Below the pieces are notes generated by a model. The model ran no database searches and was not told the DNA's origin. It was given only the letters and a program-made list of their open reading frames with translations. Positions 1 to 6,218 of a DNA stretch of 8,730 nucleotides are shown in pieces. Source of the stretch: CADEFX01 sp050260355 (lineage in GTDB: Bacteria > Pseudomonadota > Alphaproteobacteria > Rhizobiales > Hyphomicrobiaceae); NCBI GenBank assembly GCA_050260355.1, contig JBLNBZ010000004.1, positions 1-8,730 of the forward strand, read 5' to 3'. Position 1 is the first letter of the stretch, and each line of letters starts with the position of its first letter. A program made the translations under genes and the position numbers.

Positions 1-1419
1 ATCCCGAGCGGGCTGATGCGCGCGGTCGTGCCTGGCGCGCCATCCGGCTGGATCACCGCGCTGGAGCGCTATGGCACCATGAGCTTCGGCGATGTGGCGG
101 CCGCCTCGATCCGGCTGGCGCGCGACGGGTTCGCGGCCGACCCGCGGCTGTGCGAGACGATTGCAGCCAACGTCGACAACTACCGCCGCTTCCCCGAGAA
201 CGCGCGCATCATGTTGCCGGACGGCAAGCCGCCGTTGCCGGGCGATATCTTCCGCCAGACCGATCTTGCCCGCTCCCTGCAATACATGGCGGATGAGGAG
301 AAGCGCGCCGCGAGCAAGGGCCGGGCTGCGGGCCTCGCGGCGGCGCATGCCGCATTCTATCAAGGCGACATCGCGCGCACGATCGTGGACTATCACGCCA
401 AGAACGGCGGCTGGCTCACCATGCAGGACATGGGTGCGTTCCGTGCGCGCCTGGAGCCGTCGGTCAAGATCCGCTATCGCGACATCGACCTCTATACCTG
501 CGGCGCCTGGTGTCAGGGGCCGGCGCTGGCGATGATCCTGAAGATCCTGGCCAAGGATGACGTCGGCGCGCTCGGCCACAACTCGCCGGCCTACATCCAT
601 CTGCTGACCGAGGCGATCAAGCTCGCGTTCTCCGATCGCGAGGCCTACTTCGGCGATCCCCGCTTCATCGATGTTCCGCTCGACACGCTGCTGTCGGACG
701 CCTATGCGGCGGAGCGGCGGCGCCAGATCGATCCGGCACGCTCGTGTCCGCAGATGCCTGAGGCCGGAAGCATCCCGGGCTATCCGCGTATGCGCGCCGA
801 CGTGCCGCTCGGCGACGTGCCGCCGCCTTCGCCGGACACCTCCTACGTTGCCGCGGTCGACAAGGACGGCAACGCCTTCTCCGCGACGCCCAGCGATTCC
901 TCATACGATGCGGAGATGATCCCGGGGACCGGCCTGTGTCCGTCCGGGCGCGGCTGCCAGTCGTGGACGATCGCCGGCCATCCGTCGGAAGTGGCCCCGT
1001 TCAAGCGGCCGCGGCTCACGCCCAATCCGGCCATCGCCATTCTCGCGGACGGCCAGGCCGTCATGCCGTTCGGCACGCCCGGCGGCGACGTGCAGACGCA
1101 ATCCATGCTGCAGGTGCTGCTCAACGTGTCGCTGTTCGGCATGGACCTGCGCAGCGCCATCGAGGCGCCGCGCTTTGCCAGCTACTCGTTCCCGTCGAGC
1201 TTCGAGCCGCACGAGTATTATCCGAACCGGCTGGCGCTCGAAGGCCGCATCGACGGTGGGACCGCGGACGGCTTGAGAGAGCGCGGCCACGACGTCCTGC
1301 AATGGCCGGATTGGACGCGGCTCGCAGGCGCGGTGTGCTCGGTGATCCATGACGTCGAGCATGGCGTGCTGACCGGGGCGGGCGATCCGCGCCGGGCGTC
1401 GTACGCGGTCGGGTGGTGA
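1..1419 (+). CDS. Gamma-glutamyltransferase-family Ntn hydrolase, divergent, 5'-truncated by window edge
   Basis: The reading frame is open from base 1, so the true start lies outside the window. About 472 codons remain of a family that is usually 530-590 residues long. The family makes an autocatalytically cleaved N-terminal-nucleophile hydrolase that classically attacks gamma-glutamyl bonds of glutathione. Visible signatures are PGAPSGW near the start (VPGAP..W is typical of the large subunit), the cleavage/nucleophile region PDTSYVAAVDKDGNAFS, with the likely catalytic Thr at codon 838-840, and the small-subunit motifs FGTPGGDVQTQ, LQVLLNV, AIEAPRF and GAGDPRR. The small subunit (838-1416) is complete. 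Several glutamate-binding motifs of classical GGT are changed: CPSGRGCQSW stands where NNxMDDF is expected, and KRPRLTPNP where KRPLSSMSP is expected. Substrate specificity is therefore uncertain. The stop TGA is at 1417-1419, and only 45 bases separate it from the stop of the convergent monooxygenase; I see no convincing terminator there. Family assignment is strong; activity on glutathione is doubtful. Confidence 0.9.
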   Translation: MPSGLMRAVVPGAPSGWITALERYGTMSFGDVAAASIRLARDGFAADPRLCETIAANVDNYRRFPENARIMLPDGKPPLPGDIFRQTDLARSLQYMADEEKRAASKGRAAGLAAAHAAFYQGDIARTIVDYHAKNGGWLTMQDMGAFRARLEPSVKIRYRDIDLYTCGAWCQGPALAMILKILAKDDVGALGHNSPAYIHLLTEAIKLAFSDREAYFGDPRFIDVPLDTLLSDAYAAERRRQIDPARSCPQMPEAGSIPGYPRMRADVPLGDVPPPSPDTSYVAAVDKDGNAFSATPSDSSYDAEMIPGTGLCPSGRGCQSWTIAGHPSEVAPFKRPRLTPNPAIAILADGQAVMPFGTPGGDVQTQSMLQVLLNVSLFGMDLRSAIEAPRFASYSFPSSFEPHEYYPNRLALEGRIDGGTADGLRERGHDVLQWPDWTRLAGAVCSVIHDVEHGVLTGAGDPRRASYAVGW

Positions 1420-1464
1420 GGGGGAGCAGAGTTGCGCGCTTTGACTGGGCCGCAAGCCGGTGCG

Positions 1465-2937
1465 CTACGCTGCAGTAGGCGGTCCGAACCAGGTCGTTAG
1501 TGCAGCAGGAAGGCCCAGGGGGGTTCGGTCTCCCACCCAGGCGACATGTCCATCTGGCCGGATCAACACGGCAGTAGGGGCGGTGACTGCGCCAAGTGCC
1601 GGAAGTTCCCACGCGCCGTCGTATTTGGCGTCGATCAGCTGGACCCGATCCGCCCACGGAGTGATGTCGAAGCCGCGTGGGTCACTGAGGTTGAGCAGCA
1701 CCGGCCGGGCATCGTGGAGCAAGGTGAACACCCTCAGCGGCCCGTTGTCGGTGGCCAAGTCGAGATCGGGCATGCGGCGTCCGAGCAGCGGATGTCCCTC
1801 GCCGAGATCGTAATGAATGTCTAGGCCGGACACCATCGCGGCGAATCGTCTGCGCGGTTCGTCCATTCCGAGGAGTTCGGACATGGTGTCGCGCAGAGCC
1901 TTCGTGCGTTCGTCTGGGCGGCGAAGCGCGACTGAGGCCATCGTATTGCGGAGCACACGGGCAGCGACGGGGTGGCGCTCAGCGTGGTAAGTATCAAGAA
2001 GGGATTCCGGCGACGTCCCCTTGACCACCTGGGCCAGCTTCCATCCCAGATTCACTGCATCCTGCACACCGGTCTGGAGACCCTGTCCACCGTCCGGGGG
2101 ATGCACGTGCGCTGCATCGCCGGCCAGCAGGACCCGTCCCTTGCGATAGGTCGCGGCCTGCCGAGTCATATCGGTGAACCTGGAGATCCAGGTGGGACTG
2201 TGGATCCCGTAATCGGTCCCGTATACGGCGATGAGTGCCGCGCTGAGATCGCGCAGAGTGGGTCCGGTCGTGGGTCCGACGCGCTGTTCGGTCACCAGGA
2301 CGCGGACCCGTCTTCCATCCTCCAACCTGCCCAGGGAATGGAGGCCGAGGGCATCGCGGCGGATGCCCCATTCCGGTTCCTCGGCCATCTCGACCTCGGC
2401 GATCAAATTGCTGACTGTCGCATCCCACCCGGGAAATTCGATGCCGGCAGCCGTACGGATCAGACTACGTCCTCCGTCGCATCCGACGAGATATTTCGCT
2501 CGCAGCGGCTGGCCATTGGCCAGCTTGACGTCAACTCCGGTGTCGTCCTGCGCGAAACCCGTGACCTCGCGTCCGCGATAAATTGGCACTCCTAGATCGC
2601 AGACCCAGCCGGCGAGTATGCGTTCGATGCGATCCTGCCACAGCCCGAGCACGTAGTTGTGCCGGGTGGGAAAATCGCTGATGTCCAAAGGGATTCCGGA
2701 GAATTGTGCAACCTGCGTCACCCGCCCTTGTGCAAGGAACCGATCAGCGATTCCACGCTGATCAAGCACCTCGATGGTGCGTGCATGCAGGCCGCCCGCG
2801 CGCGAACCAATGAGATCCTGGCTGGCACGCCGCTCGACAATGACAACGTGGACCCGCGCCAGCGCCAACTCGCCGGCCAACATAAGTCCTGTCGGGCCCG
2901 CGCCCACGATCACAACATCGGCATCCGGCACGGTCAT
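1465..2937 (-). CDS. Class A FAD-dependent aromatic monooxygenase (PheA/TfdB, Rox-like)
   Basis: A 490-residue flavoprotein hydroxylase of the p-hydroxybenzoate-hydroxylase fold, in the branch that includes phenol hydroxylases, polyketide hydroxylases and rifampicin monooxygenase. It would use NAD(P)H and O2 to hydroxylate an aromatic substrate in the cytoplasm. Seen: the FAD dinucleotide motif GAGPTG (residues 12-17) with the ribose-binding Glu35; RAGGLHARTIEVLDQRG (46-62), typical of the family; the DG motif CDGGRS (153-158); the GD motif LLAGDAAHVHPPDGGQGLQ (from 270), which contacts FAD phosphate and ribose. The C-terminal ~100 residues (from about VFTLLHDARPVLLNL) look like the redox-inactive thioredoxin-like domain of PheA/TfdB proteins. 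The ATG at 2935-2937 is preferred because AGGGAG lies 7 bases upstream and the FAD fold begins directly after it; an in-frame ATG at 3087 would add 50 low-complexity residues. The gene is less GC-rich than its neighbours (for example 37/60 G+C at 2461-2520 against 45/60 at 7321-7380) and recalls actinobacterial homologues, suggesting transfer. The substrate cannot be told from sequence. Confidence 0.93.
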   Translation of the reverse strand: MTVPDADVVIVGAGPTGLMLAGELALARVHVVIVERRASQDLIGSRAGGLHARTIEVLDQRGIADRFLAQGRVTQVAQFSGIPLDISDFPTRHNYVLGLWQDRIERILAGWVCDLGVPIYRGREVTGFAQDDTGVDVKLANGQPLRAKYLVGCDGGRSLIRTAAGIEFPGWDATVSNLIAEVEMAEEPEWGIRRDALGLHSLGRLEDGRRVRVLVTEQRVGPTTGPTLRDLSAALIAVYGTDYGIHSPTWISRFTDMTRQAATYRKGRVLLAGDAAHVHPPDGGQGLQTGVQDAVNLGWKLAQVVKGTSPESLLDTYHAERHPVAARVLRNTMASVALRRPDERTKALRDTMSELLGMDEPRRRFAAMVSGLDIHYDLGEGHPLLGRRMPDLDLATDNGPLRVFTLLHDARPVLLNLSDPRGFDITPWADRVQLIDAKYDGAWELPALGAVTAPTAVLIRPDGHVAWVGDRTPLGLPAALTTWFGPPTAA

Positions 2938-3081
2938 CAACCCGCTCCCTCGTTCGCAACGGCAGCATTCATCCCGCCCGCGTCCCCGCAGAAGAGATGA
3001 GCACGCGTATGTTTCTGCTGAGGTAAAGCTACGTGCAGATCGGCGCGGTGCAATTCTTGAACTTCCTTCCTTCGGCCCCAC

Positions 3082-3100
3082 ATCCAAGTTGGATAACTTG
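3082..3100. promoter_or_regulatory. Overlapping perfect dyads, probable repressor operator
   Basis: CAAGTT-GGAT-AACTTG (3085-3100) is a perfect 6-bp inverted repeat with a 4-base spacer. It overlaps a second perfect dyad, ATCCAA-G-TTGGAT (3082-3094). The site is about 135 bases upstream of the monooxygenase ATG. Size and spacing suit a dimeric winged-helix or TetR-type regulator (MarR/HxlR/TetR are possibilities), but no regulator gene lies next to it. Role and regulator are inferred. Confidence 0.45.
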
Positions 3101-3208
3101 CGTATCGATTCAGCATCCGCGCATTCGTGGCTTTATAAGATGCGGGTACGTCCGGGACCTGGAGTGCTCCGACTGACTCGGTCAGGCTGCCTGTGCTTTG
3201 CACATGCA

Positions 3209-3257
3209 GCGCCGGAATGACGGCGGGGTGGGAGGGACCGCCGTCCAATTCTGGCGC
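3209..3257. repeat. Long imperfect inverted repeat, 18-bp stem
   Basis: The left arm GCGCCGGAAT (3209-3218) pairs with ATTCTGGCGC (3248-3257) through nine Watson-Crick pairs and one G.T. GACGGCGG (3219-3226) pairs perfectly with CCGCCGTC (3238-3245). A 2-base bulge (3246-3247) and an 11-base loop complete the structure. This is the strongest potential stem-loop in the window. It resembles the palindromic repeats scattered between genes in alphaproteobacteria; copy number cannot be judged here. Confidence 0.7.
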
Positions 3258-3331
3258 CATCCCTTGGTCCGGGATGCAGATGCGCATCGGCAGCACCCAG
3301 GGGTGTTTGCGCAGATAGGCGCGCGGACAAT

Positions 3332-3365
3332 GCGATCGCGAACGATCGCGGAGGTGCGGCCTCCG
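3332..3365. repeat. Two abutting hairpins 31 bases past the GST stop
   Basis: GCGATCG-CGAA-CGATCGC (7-bp stem, 3332-3349) is followed directly by CGGAGG-TGCGG-CCTCCG (6-bp stem, 3349-3365). They start 31 bases past the GST stop codon on its strand. The position suits 3'-end protection or transcript termination, but there is no U-tract on the minus strand, so a classical intrinsic terminator is not supported. Confidence 0.5.
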
Positions 3366-3395
3366 GGAACGCGATAAAGCCAATCGGAATGCGCG

Positions 3396-4154
3396 CTACT
3401 CGAACTTGATGGGCTCGATCTTGGCGCGCGCGAAGGCCGGCCGGGCGGTGAGGCGCGACCACCAGTCTCGTATGCGCGGATAGCTGGAAAGGCTGATGCC
3501 GTGCGCCTCCAGTTCGCCGAAGCGCACCGCGTAGGGAGACATGTTGACGTCGGCGAGCGAGAACGTGCTGCCTGCGAGCCATGGGCCGCGCGCCAGGCTC
3601 TCCTCCATGCGCGCGAGGATGTGCTGAAGGCTCTCCGCGGCCCGCTTCATCTCCGCTTCCGTATAAGGCTCGCGCGCGACGCGCCGCCACTGCTCGCGCC
3701 GCTCCGGCATCGGCGTCGTCGCCATCTTCCGTGCGAGCTCCGCGTCCGTCCACTTGCTGGCGGTCGGACCCATCATGCGGTTCCAGTTCAGCTCCTGAAA
3801 CGCCTTGATGACGACGGTGTCGGCCACATAGGTCCACACGCGCATGGCAGCGCGCTCGATCGGATCCGACGGGCGCAAGGGCCGGTCGGGATAGACGTCG
3901 TCGAGATACTCGTTGATGACGGTGCTCTCGATCAGCGGCCGGCCGCGATGCACCAGCGTCGGCACGACGCCGTTGGGGTTGAGCCTGAGATACTCGGGTG
4001 TGTTCTGCTCACTCTTGAGGAGGCGGACGAAGATGCCGACGTAAGGCAGCTCCTTCTCCTCGAGGCAGAAGCGCACGCGGCGCGAGGCGCTCGACATCCA
4101 GGCGTGATAGAGCACGAGCTCAGCGTCCGGGACCGGATCGAAGACAGTCGGCAT
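3396..4154 (-). CDS. Glutathione S-transferase, LigF/beta-etherase-like
   Basis: A complete 252-residue cytosolic GST. The N-terminal thioredoxin-like domain (residues about 12-92) has the start LVLYHAWMSSASRRVRF, where Ser21, Ser22 or Ser24 could be the glutathione-activating residue, then cis-Pro65 in GVVPTLVH and the gamma-Glu-binding pair Glu76-Ser77 in LIESTVINEYLDDVYP. The helical C-terminal domain ends with the N-capping box in WLAGSTFSLADVNMSPY and a typical RPAFARAKI tail. The stretches ESTVINEYLDDV, LRPSDPIERAAMRVWT and MPERREQWRR recall LigF of sphingomonads, which cleaves beta-aryl ethers of lignin fragments with glutathione; this is from memory, so the call is LigF-like and not LigF. 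The ATG at 4152-4154 has a strong AAGGGGGGA Shine-Dalgarno. The gene follows the Trm112 gene by 53 bases on the same strand and may be read with it. Confidence 0.93.
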   Translation of the reverse strand: MPTVFDPVPDAELVLYHAWMSSASRRVRFCLEEKELPYVGIFVRLLKSEQNTPEYLRLNPNGVVPTLVHRGRPLIESTVINEYLDDVYPDRPLRPSDPIERAAMRVWTYVADTVVIKAFQELNWNRMMGPTASKWTDAELARKMATTPMPERREQWRRVAREPYTEAEMKRAAESLQHILARMEESLARGPWLAGSTFSLADVNMSPYAVRFGELEAHGISLSSYPRIRDWWSRLTARPAFARAKIEPIKFE

Positions 4155-4207
4155 GTGGCGTCCCCCCTTGACCGGACCCGCGGATTTCAGCGCCGCGGCC
4201 GATGCAA

Positions 4208-4417
4208 CTATTTTTCCTTGTCGAGCGAGCGAGCTTCCGACGGCAGCATGTGCGGAACGCCGCTGCGAATCGGATAGGCGAGCCGCGCTGCGCGGCTGAT
4301 CAGCTCCTGCGCCTTCTCATCGTACTCGAGACTGGTCTTGGTGAGCGGACACACCAGAAGCTCGAGCACGCGCGGATCGAGCCGCTCGGTCTCGGTCTTG
4401 TGCTCCTCGTCGGCCAT
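4208..4417 (-). CDS. Trm112-family (YcaR/UPF0434) small protein
   Basis: A 69-residue protein matching the Trm112/YcaR family in its core: LLVCPLTKTSLEYD (20-33), QELISRAARLAYPIRSGVP (37-55) and MLPSEAR (57-63). In eukaryotes and archaea Trm112 activates several methyltransferases; the role of the short bacterial forms is poorly known. Enterobacterial YcaR has a CPxC pair and a further Cys; here only Cys23 remains (CPLT, and LISR in place of LICK), so zinc binding by this site is unlikely. About 12 charged residues precede the core. GGGAG lies 8 bases before the ATG. The gene begins 18 bases after the LON-domain gene's stop, so co-transcription with it and the upstream chaperedoxin gene is likely. 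Confidence 0.94.
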   Translation of the reverse strand: MADEEHKTETERLDPRVLELLVCPLTKTSLEYDEKAQELISRAARLAYPIRSGVPHMLPSEARSLDKEK

Positions 4418-4435
4418 GTGCCGTGCTCCCGCAGC

Positions 4436-5119
4436 CTATTGCAGCGTCGTTCCGGAGCGACCGTCGCCGGCGGCGATCTCCATCTCGGCGAGCGTCACCA
4501 GGGTCTCGGCGCGTGTCCTCAGGTCCTTGGCCTCGAGCAGGGCCTGCTTCTCCTCGCAGCCGAACGGGCTTGCCACAGACAGGCAGTTGATGAGCTGCTC
4601 GGTGGAGGAACGCGCAATCGCGTCCCAGTCCGCCTCGAGGTTGCGCGCACCGAGATAGCGCCTCAGCGCGTCGAGCAGCTGCGTGCGATCGACCGTGTCC
4701 TCCTCACCCTTGCGATCGAGGTCCGCCGCGAAACGCCGGTAGTCGACGCCGAAAATGCGATAGGGCTTGGCGACCTCGGCCTCGCCGGTGAGCTCGAAGC
4801 GCGCGATGCCGGTGAGCGAGATGACGAGGCGGCCGTCGTCGAGCTCCTGGAACGCGACGAGCCGTCCCGCGCAACCGACCGAATGCAACGGCGCGGTGCG
4901 ATCCTGCGGTGAGCCGGTATCGCCGCCGTCGCCGACAGGCTGGATGATGCCGATGAGGCGATCACCCCGGATGACATCGTCGAGCATGGCGAGGTAGCGC
5001 GGCTCGAAGATGTTGAGCGGCAGCGAGGTGCGCGGCAGCAGGATGCAGCCGCGCAAGGGGAACACGGGAATGCGTTGGGGCAGGTCGCTGATGGTGCGAT
5101 AACGCTGGACCAGCTGCAC
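4436..5119 (-). CDS. LON peptidase substrate-binding-domain protein (stand-alone Lon N-domain)
   Basis: A 227-residue protein consisting of only the Lon N-terminal domain (PF02190-type), without the AAA+ ATPase or the Ser-Lys protease. Recognisable are RIPVFPLRGCILLPR (16-30), LPLNIFEPRYLAMLDDV (33-49), the RLIGIIQP strand, GRLVAFQELDDGRLVISLTG and RFELTGE. The domain binds substrates in Lon; stand-alone forms are common in alphaproteobacteria and are presumed to be non-proteolytic binding or adaptor proteins. The start is GTG (5117-5119), supported by AGGAG 6 bases upstream and by the domain starting soon after. It lies 20 bases after the chaperedoxin stop, with Trm112 17 bases downstream. 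The three-gene arrangement recurs in related genomes as I remember it and suggests a role in protein quality control. Confidence 0.95.
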   Translation of the reverse strand: MQLVQRYRTISDLPQRIPVFPLRGCILLPRTSLPLNIFEPRYLAMLDDVIRGDRLIGIIQPVGDGGDTGSPQDRTAPLHSVGCAGRLVAFQELDDGRLVISLTGIARFELTGEAEVAKPYRIFGVDYRRFAADLDRKGEEDTVDRTQLLDALRRYLGARNLEADWDAIARSSTEQLINCLSVASPFGCEEKQALLEAKDLRTRAETLVTLAEMEIAAGDGRSGTTLQ

Positions 5120-5139
5120 GCTTTACTCCTGTTCGGCCT

Positions 5140-6051
5140 TCACGAGAAGAGCAGGGACGATAGCCGCCGACGGCCTTCGATTGTCGCCGGGTCCTTCGGG
5201 CCCCAGGCGTCGAACAACTGCAAAAGCTGCTTCCTGGCAGCCTGCTCGTTCCAGTTGCGATCGCGCTTGAAGCTCTCCAGCAGCTCCGCCACCGCCGCAT
5301 CCTTGTCTCCGGTTGCGGCTAGAGCCATCGCCAGATCGATGCGGGCCTGATGATCGGCGGCGTTTGCCGCGACCTTGGCTCTGAGCTCGCTCAGATTGCC
5401 GGCCTTCTGGCCCAGCTTGGCGAGGTCGAGCGCGGCCCGCACGCCGGCGATCGGCTGCGCATCGCGCTTGTCGGGCGGCACCAGGGCGAGCGTCTGCTCG
5501 GCGCGGGCGACGTCGCCGGTCCGGATGTAGCACTTGGCAAGGCCCGCGAGCGCATCGAGGTTCTCCCGGTCCTCCTGCAGGATCGCAGCATAAATCTCGG
5601 CGGCCGTTTGCAAGTCGCCGGCATCCAGGGCTTGGGCGGCCTCCTGCAGCGCGGTCGACAGATCGGCGGCCGCCTCCTCGCCCAGGATCCGCTCGATGAA
5701 CGCCCGCACCTGCGATTCCGACTGGGCTCCCATGAAGCCATCGAGGGGACGGCCGTCCTTGAAAGCGTACACCGTCGGGATCGACTGCACCCTGAGCTGG
5801 CCGGCGATGGCTGGATGCTCGTCGACGTTGATCTTGACCAGGCGGACCTTGCCGCCGAGCGATTTGACCACCTTCTCAAGGATCGGCGTGAGCTGCTTGC
5901 AGGGCCCGCACCACTGCGCCCAGAAGTCCACCAGAACCGGAACCTTGCGCGAGGCTTCCAGCACGTCCTTGGCAAAGCCGGCCGTACCCGAGTCCTTGAT
6001 CACGTCGGCGGGGGCCGCACCGGCAGCCGGCTTGCTTATTCCAAGATCCAT
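5140..6051 (-). CDS. cnoX: Thioredoxin-TPR chaperedoxin (CnoX/YbbN-like)
   Basis: A 303-residue cytoplasmic protein: a thioredoxin domain (about residues 18-125) followed by tetratricopeptide-like helices to the C-terminus (EIYAAILQEDRENLDALAGLAKCYIRTGD and following). E. coli CnoX (YbbN) has this architecture and holds unfolding proteins while protecting them from oxidation, passing them to GroEL or DnaK. Here the active site is the full WCGPCK (Cys48-Cys51), whereas E. coli CnoX has lost the first Cys; a redox-active form is described for Caulobacter CnoX. The cis-Pro region reads VQSIPTVYAFKDGRP. The final WNEQAARKQLLQLFDAWG and RRRLSSLLF match the conserved end of YbbN proteins. The ATG at 6049-6051 has GGAGA 7 bases upstream. 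It is the first gene of the cluster with the LON-domain and Trm112 genes; the 167-base upstream gap should hold its promoter. The symbol is by homology only. Confidence 0.9.
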   Translation of the reverse strand: MDLGISKPAAGAAPADVIKDSGTAGFAKDVLEASRKVPVLVDFWAQWCGPCKQLTPILEKVVKSLGGKVRLVKINVDEHPAIAGQLRVQSIPTVYAFKDGRPLDGFMGAQSESQVRAFIERILGEEAAADLSTALQEAAQALDAGDLQTAAEIYAAILQEDRENLDALAGLAKCYIRTGDVARAEQTLALVPPDKRDAQPIAGVRAALDLAKLGQKAGNLSELRAKVAANAADHQARIDLAMALAATGDKDAAVAELLESFKRDRNWNEQAARKQLLQLFDAWGPKDPATIEGRRRLSSLLFS

Positions 6052-6218
6052 CAGTCCATCTCCATTTCGCTCGCGGGCGCCCTCACGAGGGGGCTCTGCG
6101 GGACCTGCCTCGGCGTGGCGCCCGCCGCGAGCTTCTTTTACCTATAGCGTGGAAACCAGCCCTCGCGGCTAAGGGAATCTGGGGTCGCCATGCTGAATGC
6201 GCCAGATGGGCCGTCTAC
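6052..6218. other. Gap between paaC and the chaperedoxin gene
   Basis: There are 167 bases without a gene between the paaC stop and the cnoX-like start on the same strand. A TATAGG hexamer on the minus strand at about 6143-6148 could be a -10 element of the chaperedoxin cluster, but I could not pair it with a -35. No remnant of paaD is seen. A short ccctcgcggctaaggg dyad is too weak to call a terminator. Confidence 0.5.

Larger units (their letters stand above)
3161..3365. repeat. Hairpin-rich segment (chain of inverted repeats)
   Basis: Successive inverted repeats fill this stretch: GGAG-TG-CTCC (3161-3170), CTGAC-TCG-GTCAG (3173-3185), TGTGC-TTT-GCACA (3192-3204), a long stem (3209-3257), CATCCC-ttggtcc-GGGATG (3258-3276), the palindrome GATGCGCATC (3279-3288), CACCC/GGGTG (3294-3305), GCGATCG-CGAA-CGATCGC (3332-3349) and CGGAGG-TGCGG-CCTCCG (3349-3365). 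Single short stems are expected by chance in GC-rich DNA, but the density and the long stem are not. It may be a mosaic of dispersed intergenic palindromes (REP-like) or a structured RNA. There is no T-run marking an intrinsic terminator. Confidence 0.5.
2938..3395. other. 458-base gene-free region: upstream of monooxygenase, downstream of GST
   Basis: No convincing coding sequence is seen on either strand. The half nearest the monooxygenase is relatively AT-rich (31/60 G+C at 3061-3120) and carries an operator-like dyad at 3085-3100. On the minus strand a TATAAA hexamer (3132-3137) could be a -10 box, but no matching -35 was found. The other half (about 3161-3365) is a chain of inverted repeats listed separately. 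The region thus seems to hold the regulatory sequence of the monooxygenase followed by a structured or repetitive element lying 3' of the GST gene. Confidence 0.7.

Noticed and set aside
1420..1464. Bidirectional terminator between convergent genes
   Set aside because: Only scattered GCGC and GGCC complementarity; no clean stem with a T-run on either strand.
2938..3087. Upstream in-frame extension of the monooxygenase (50 residues)
   Set aside because: It is Arg/Ser-rich, matches nothing in the family and lacks a ribosome site, whereas the ATG at 2935-2937 has AGGGAG and directly precedes the FAD fold.
3332..3365. Classical intrinsic terminator for the GST gene
   Set aside because: The two stems are good but no T-run follows on the minus strand, so they were recorded as hairpins only.
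2937..3383. Minus-strand frame of 148 codons across the intergenic gap
   Set aside because: It runs through the inverted repeats, has no recognisable domain and overlaps the monooxygenase leader; it is better explained as open repeat sequence.
3501..4277. Long plus-strand frame opposite the GST gene
   Set aside because: His/Arg/Leu-rich antisense shadow of a clear GST gene, running into the Trm112 gene; typical of high-GC DNA.
4202..4912. Long plus-strand frame opposite Trm112 and the LON-domain gene
   Set aside because: Antisense to two well-recognised genes; no domain of its own.
5350..6147. 265-codon plus-strand frame opposite the chaperedoxin gene
   Set aside because: Antisense shadow; its composition mirrors the TPR helices on the other strand.
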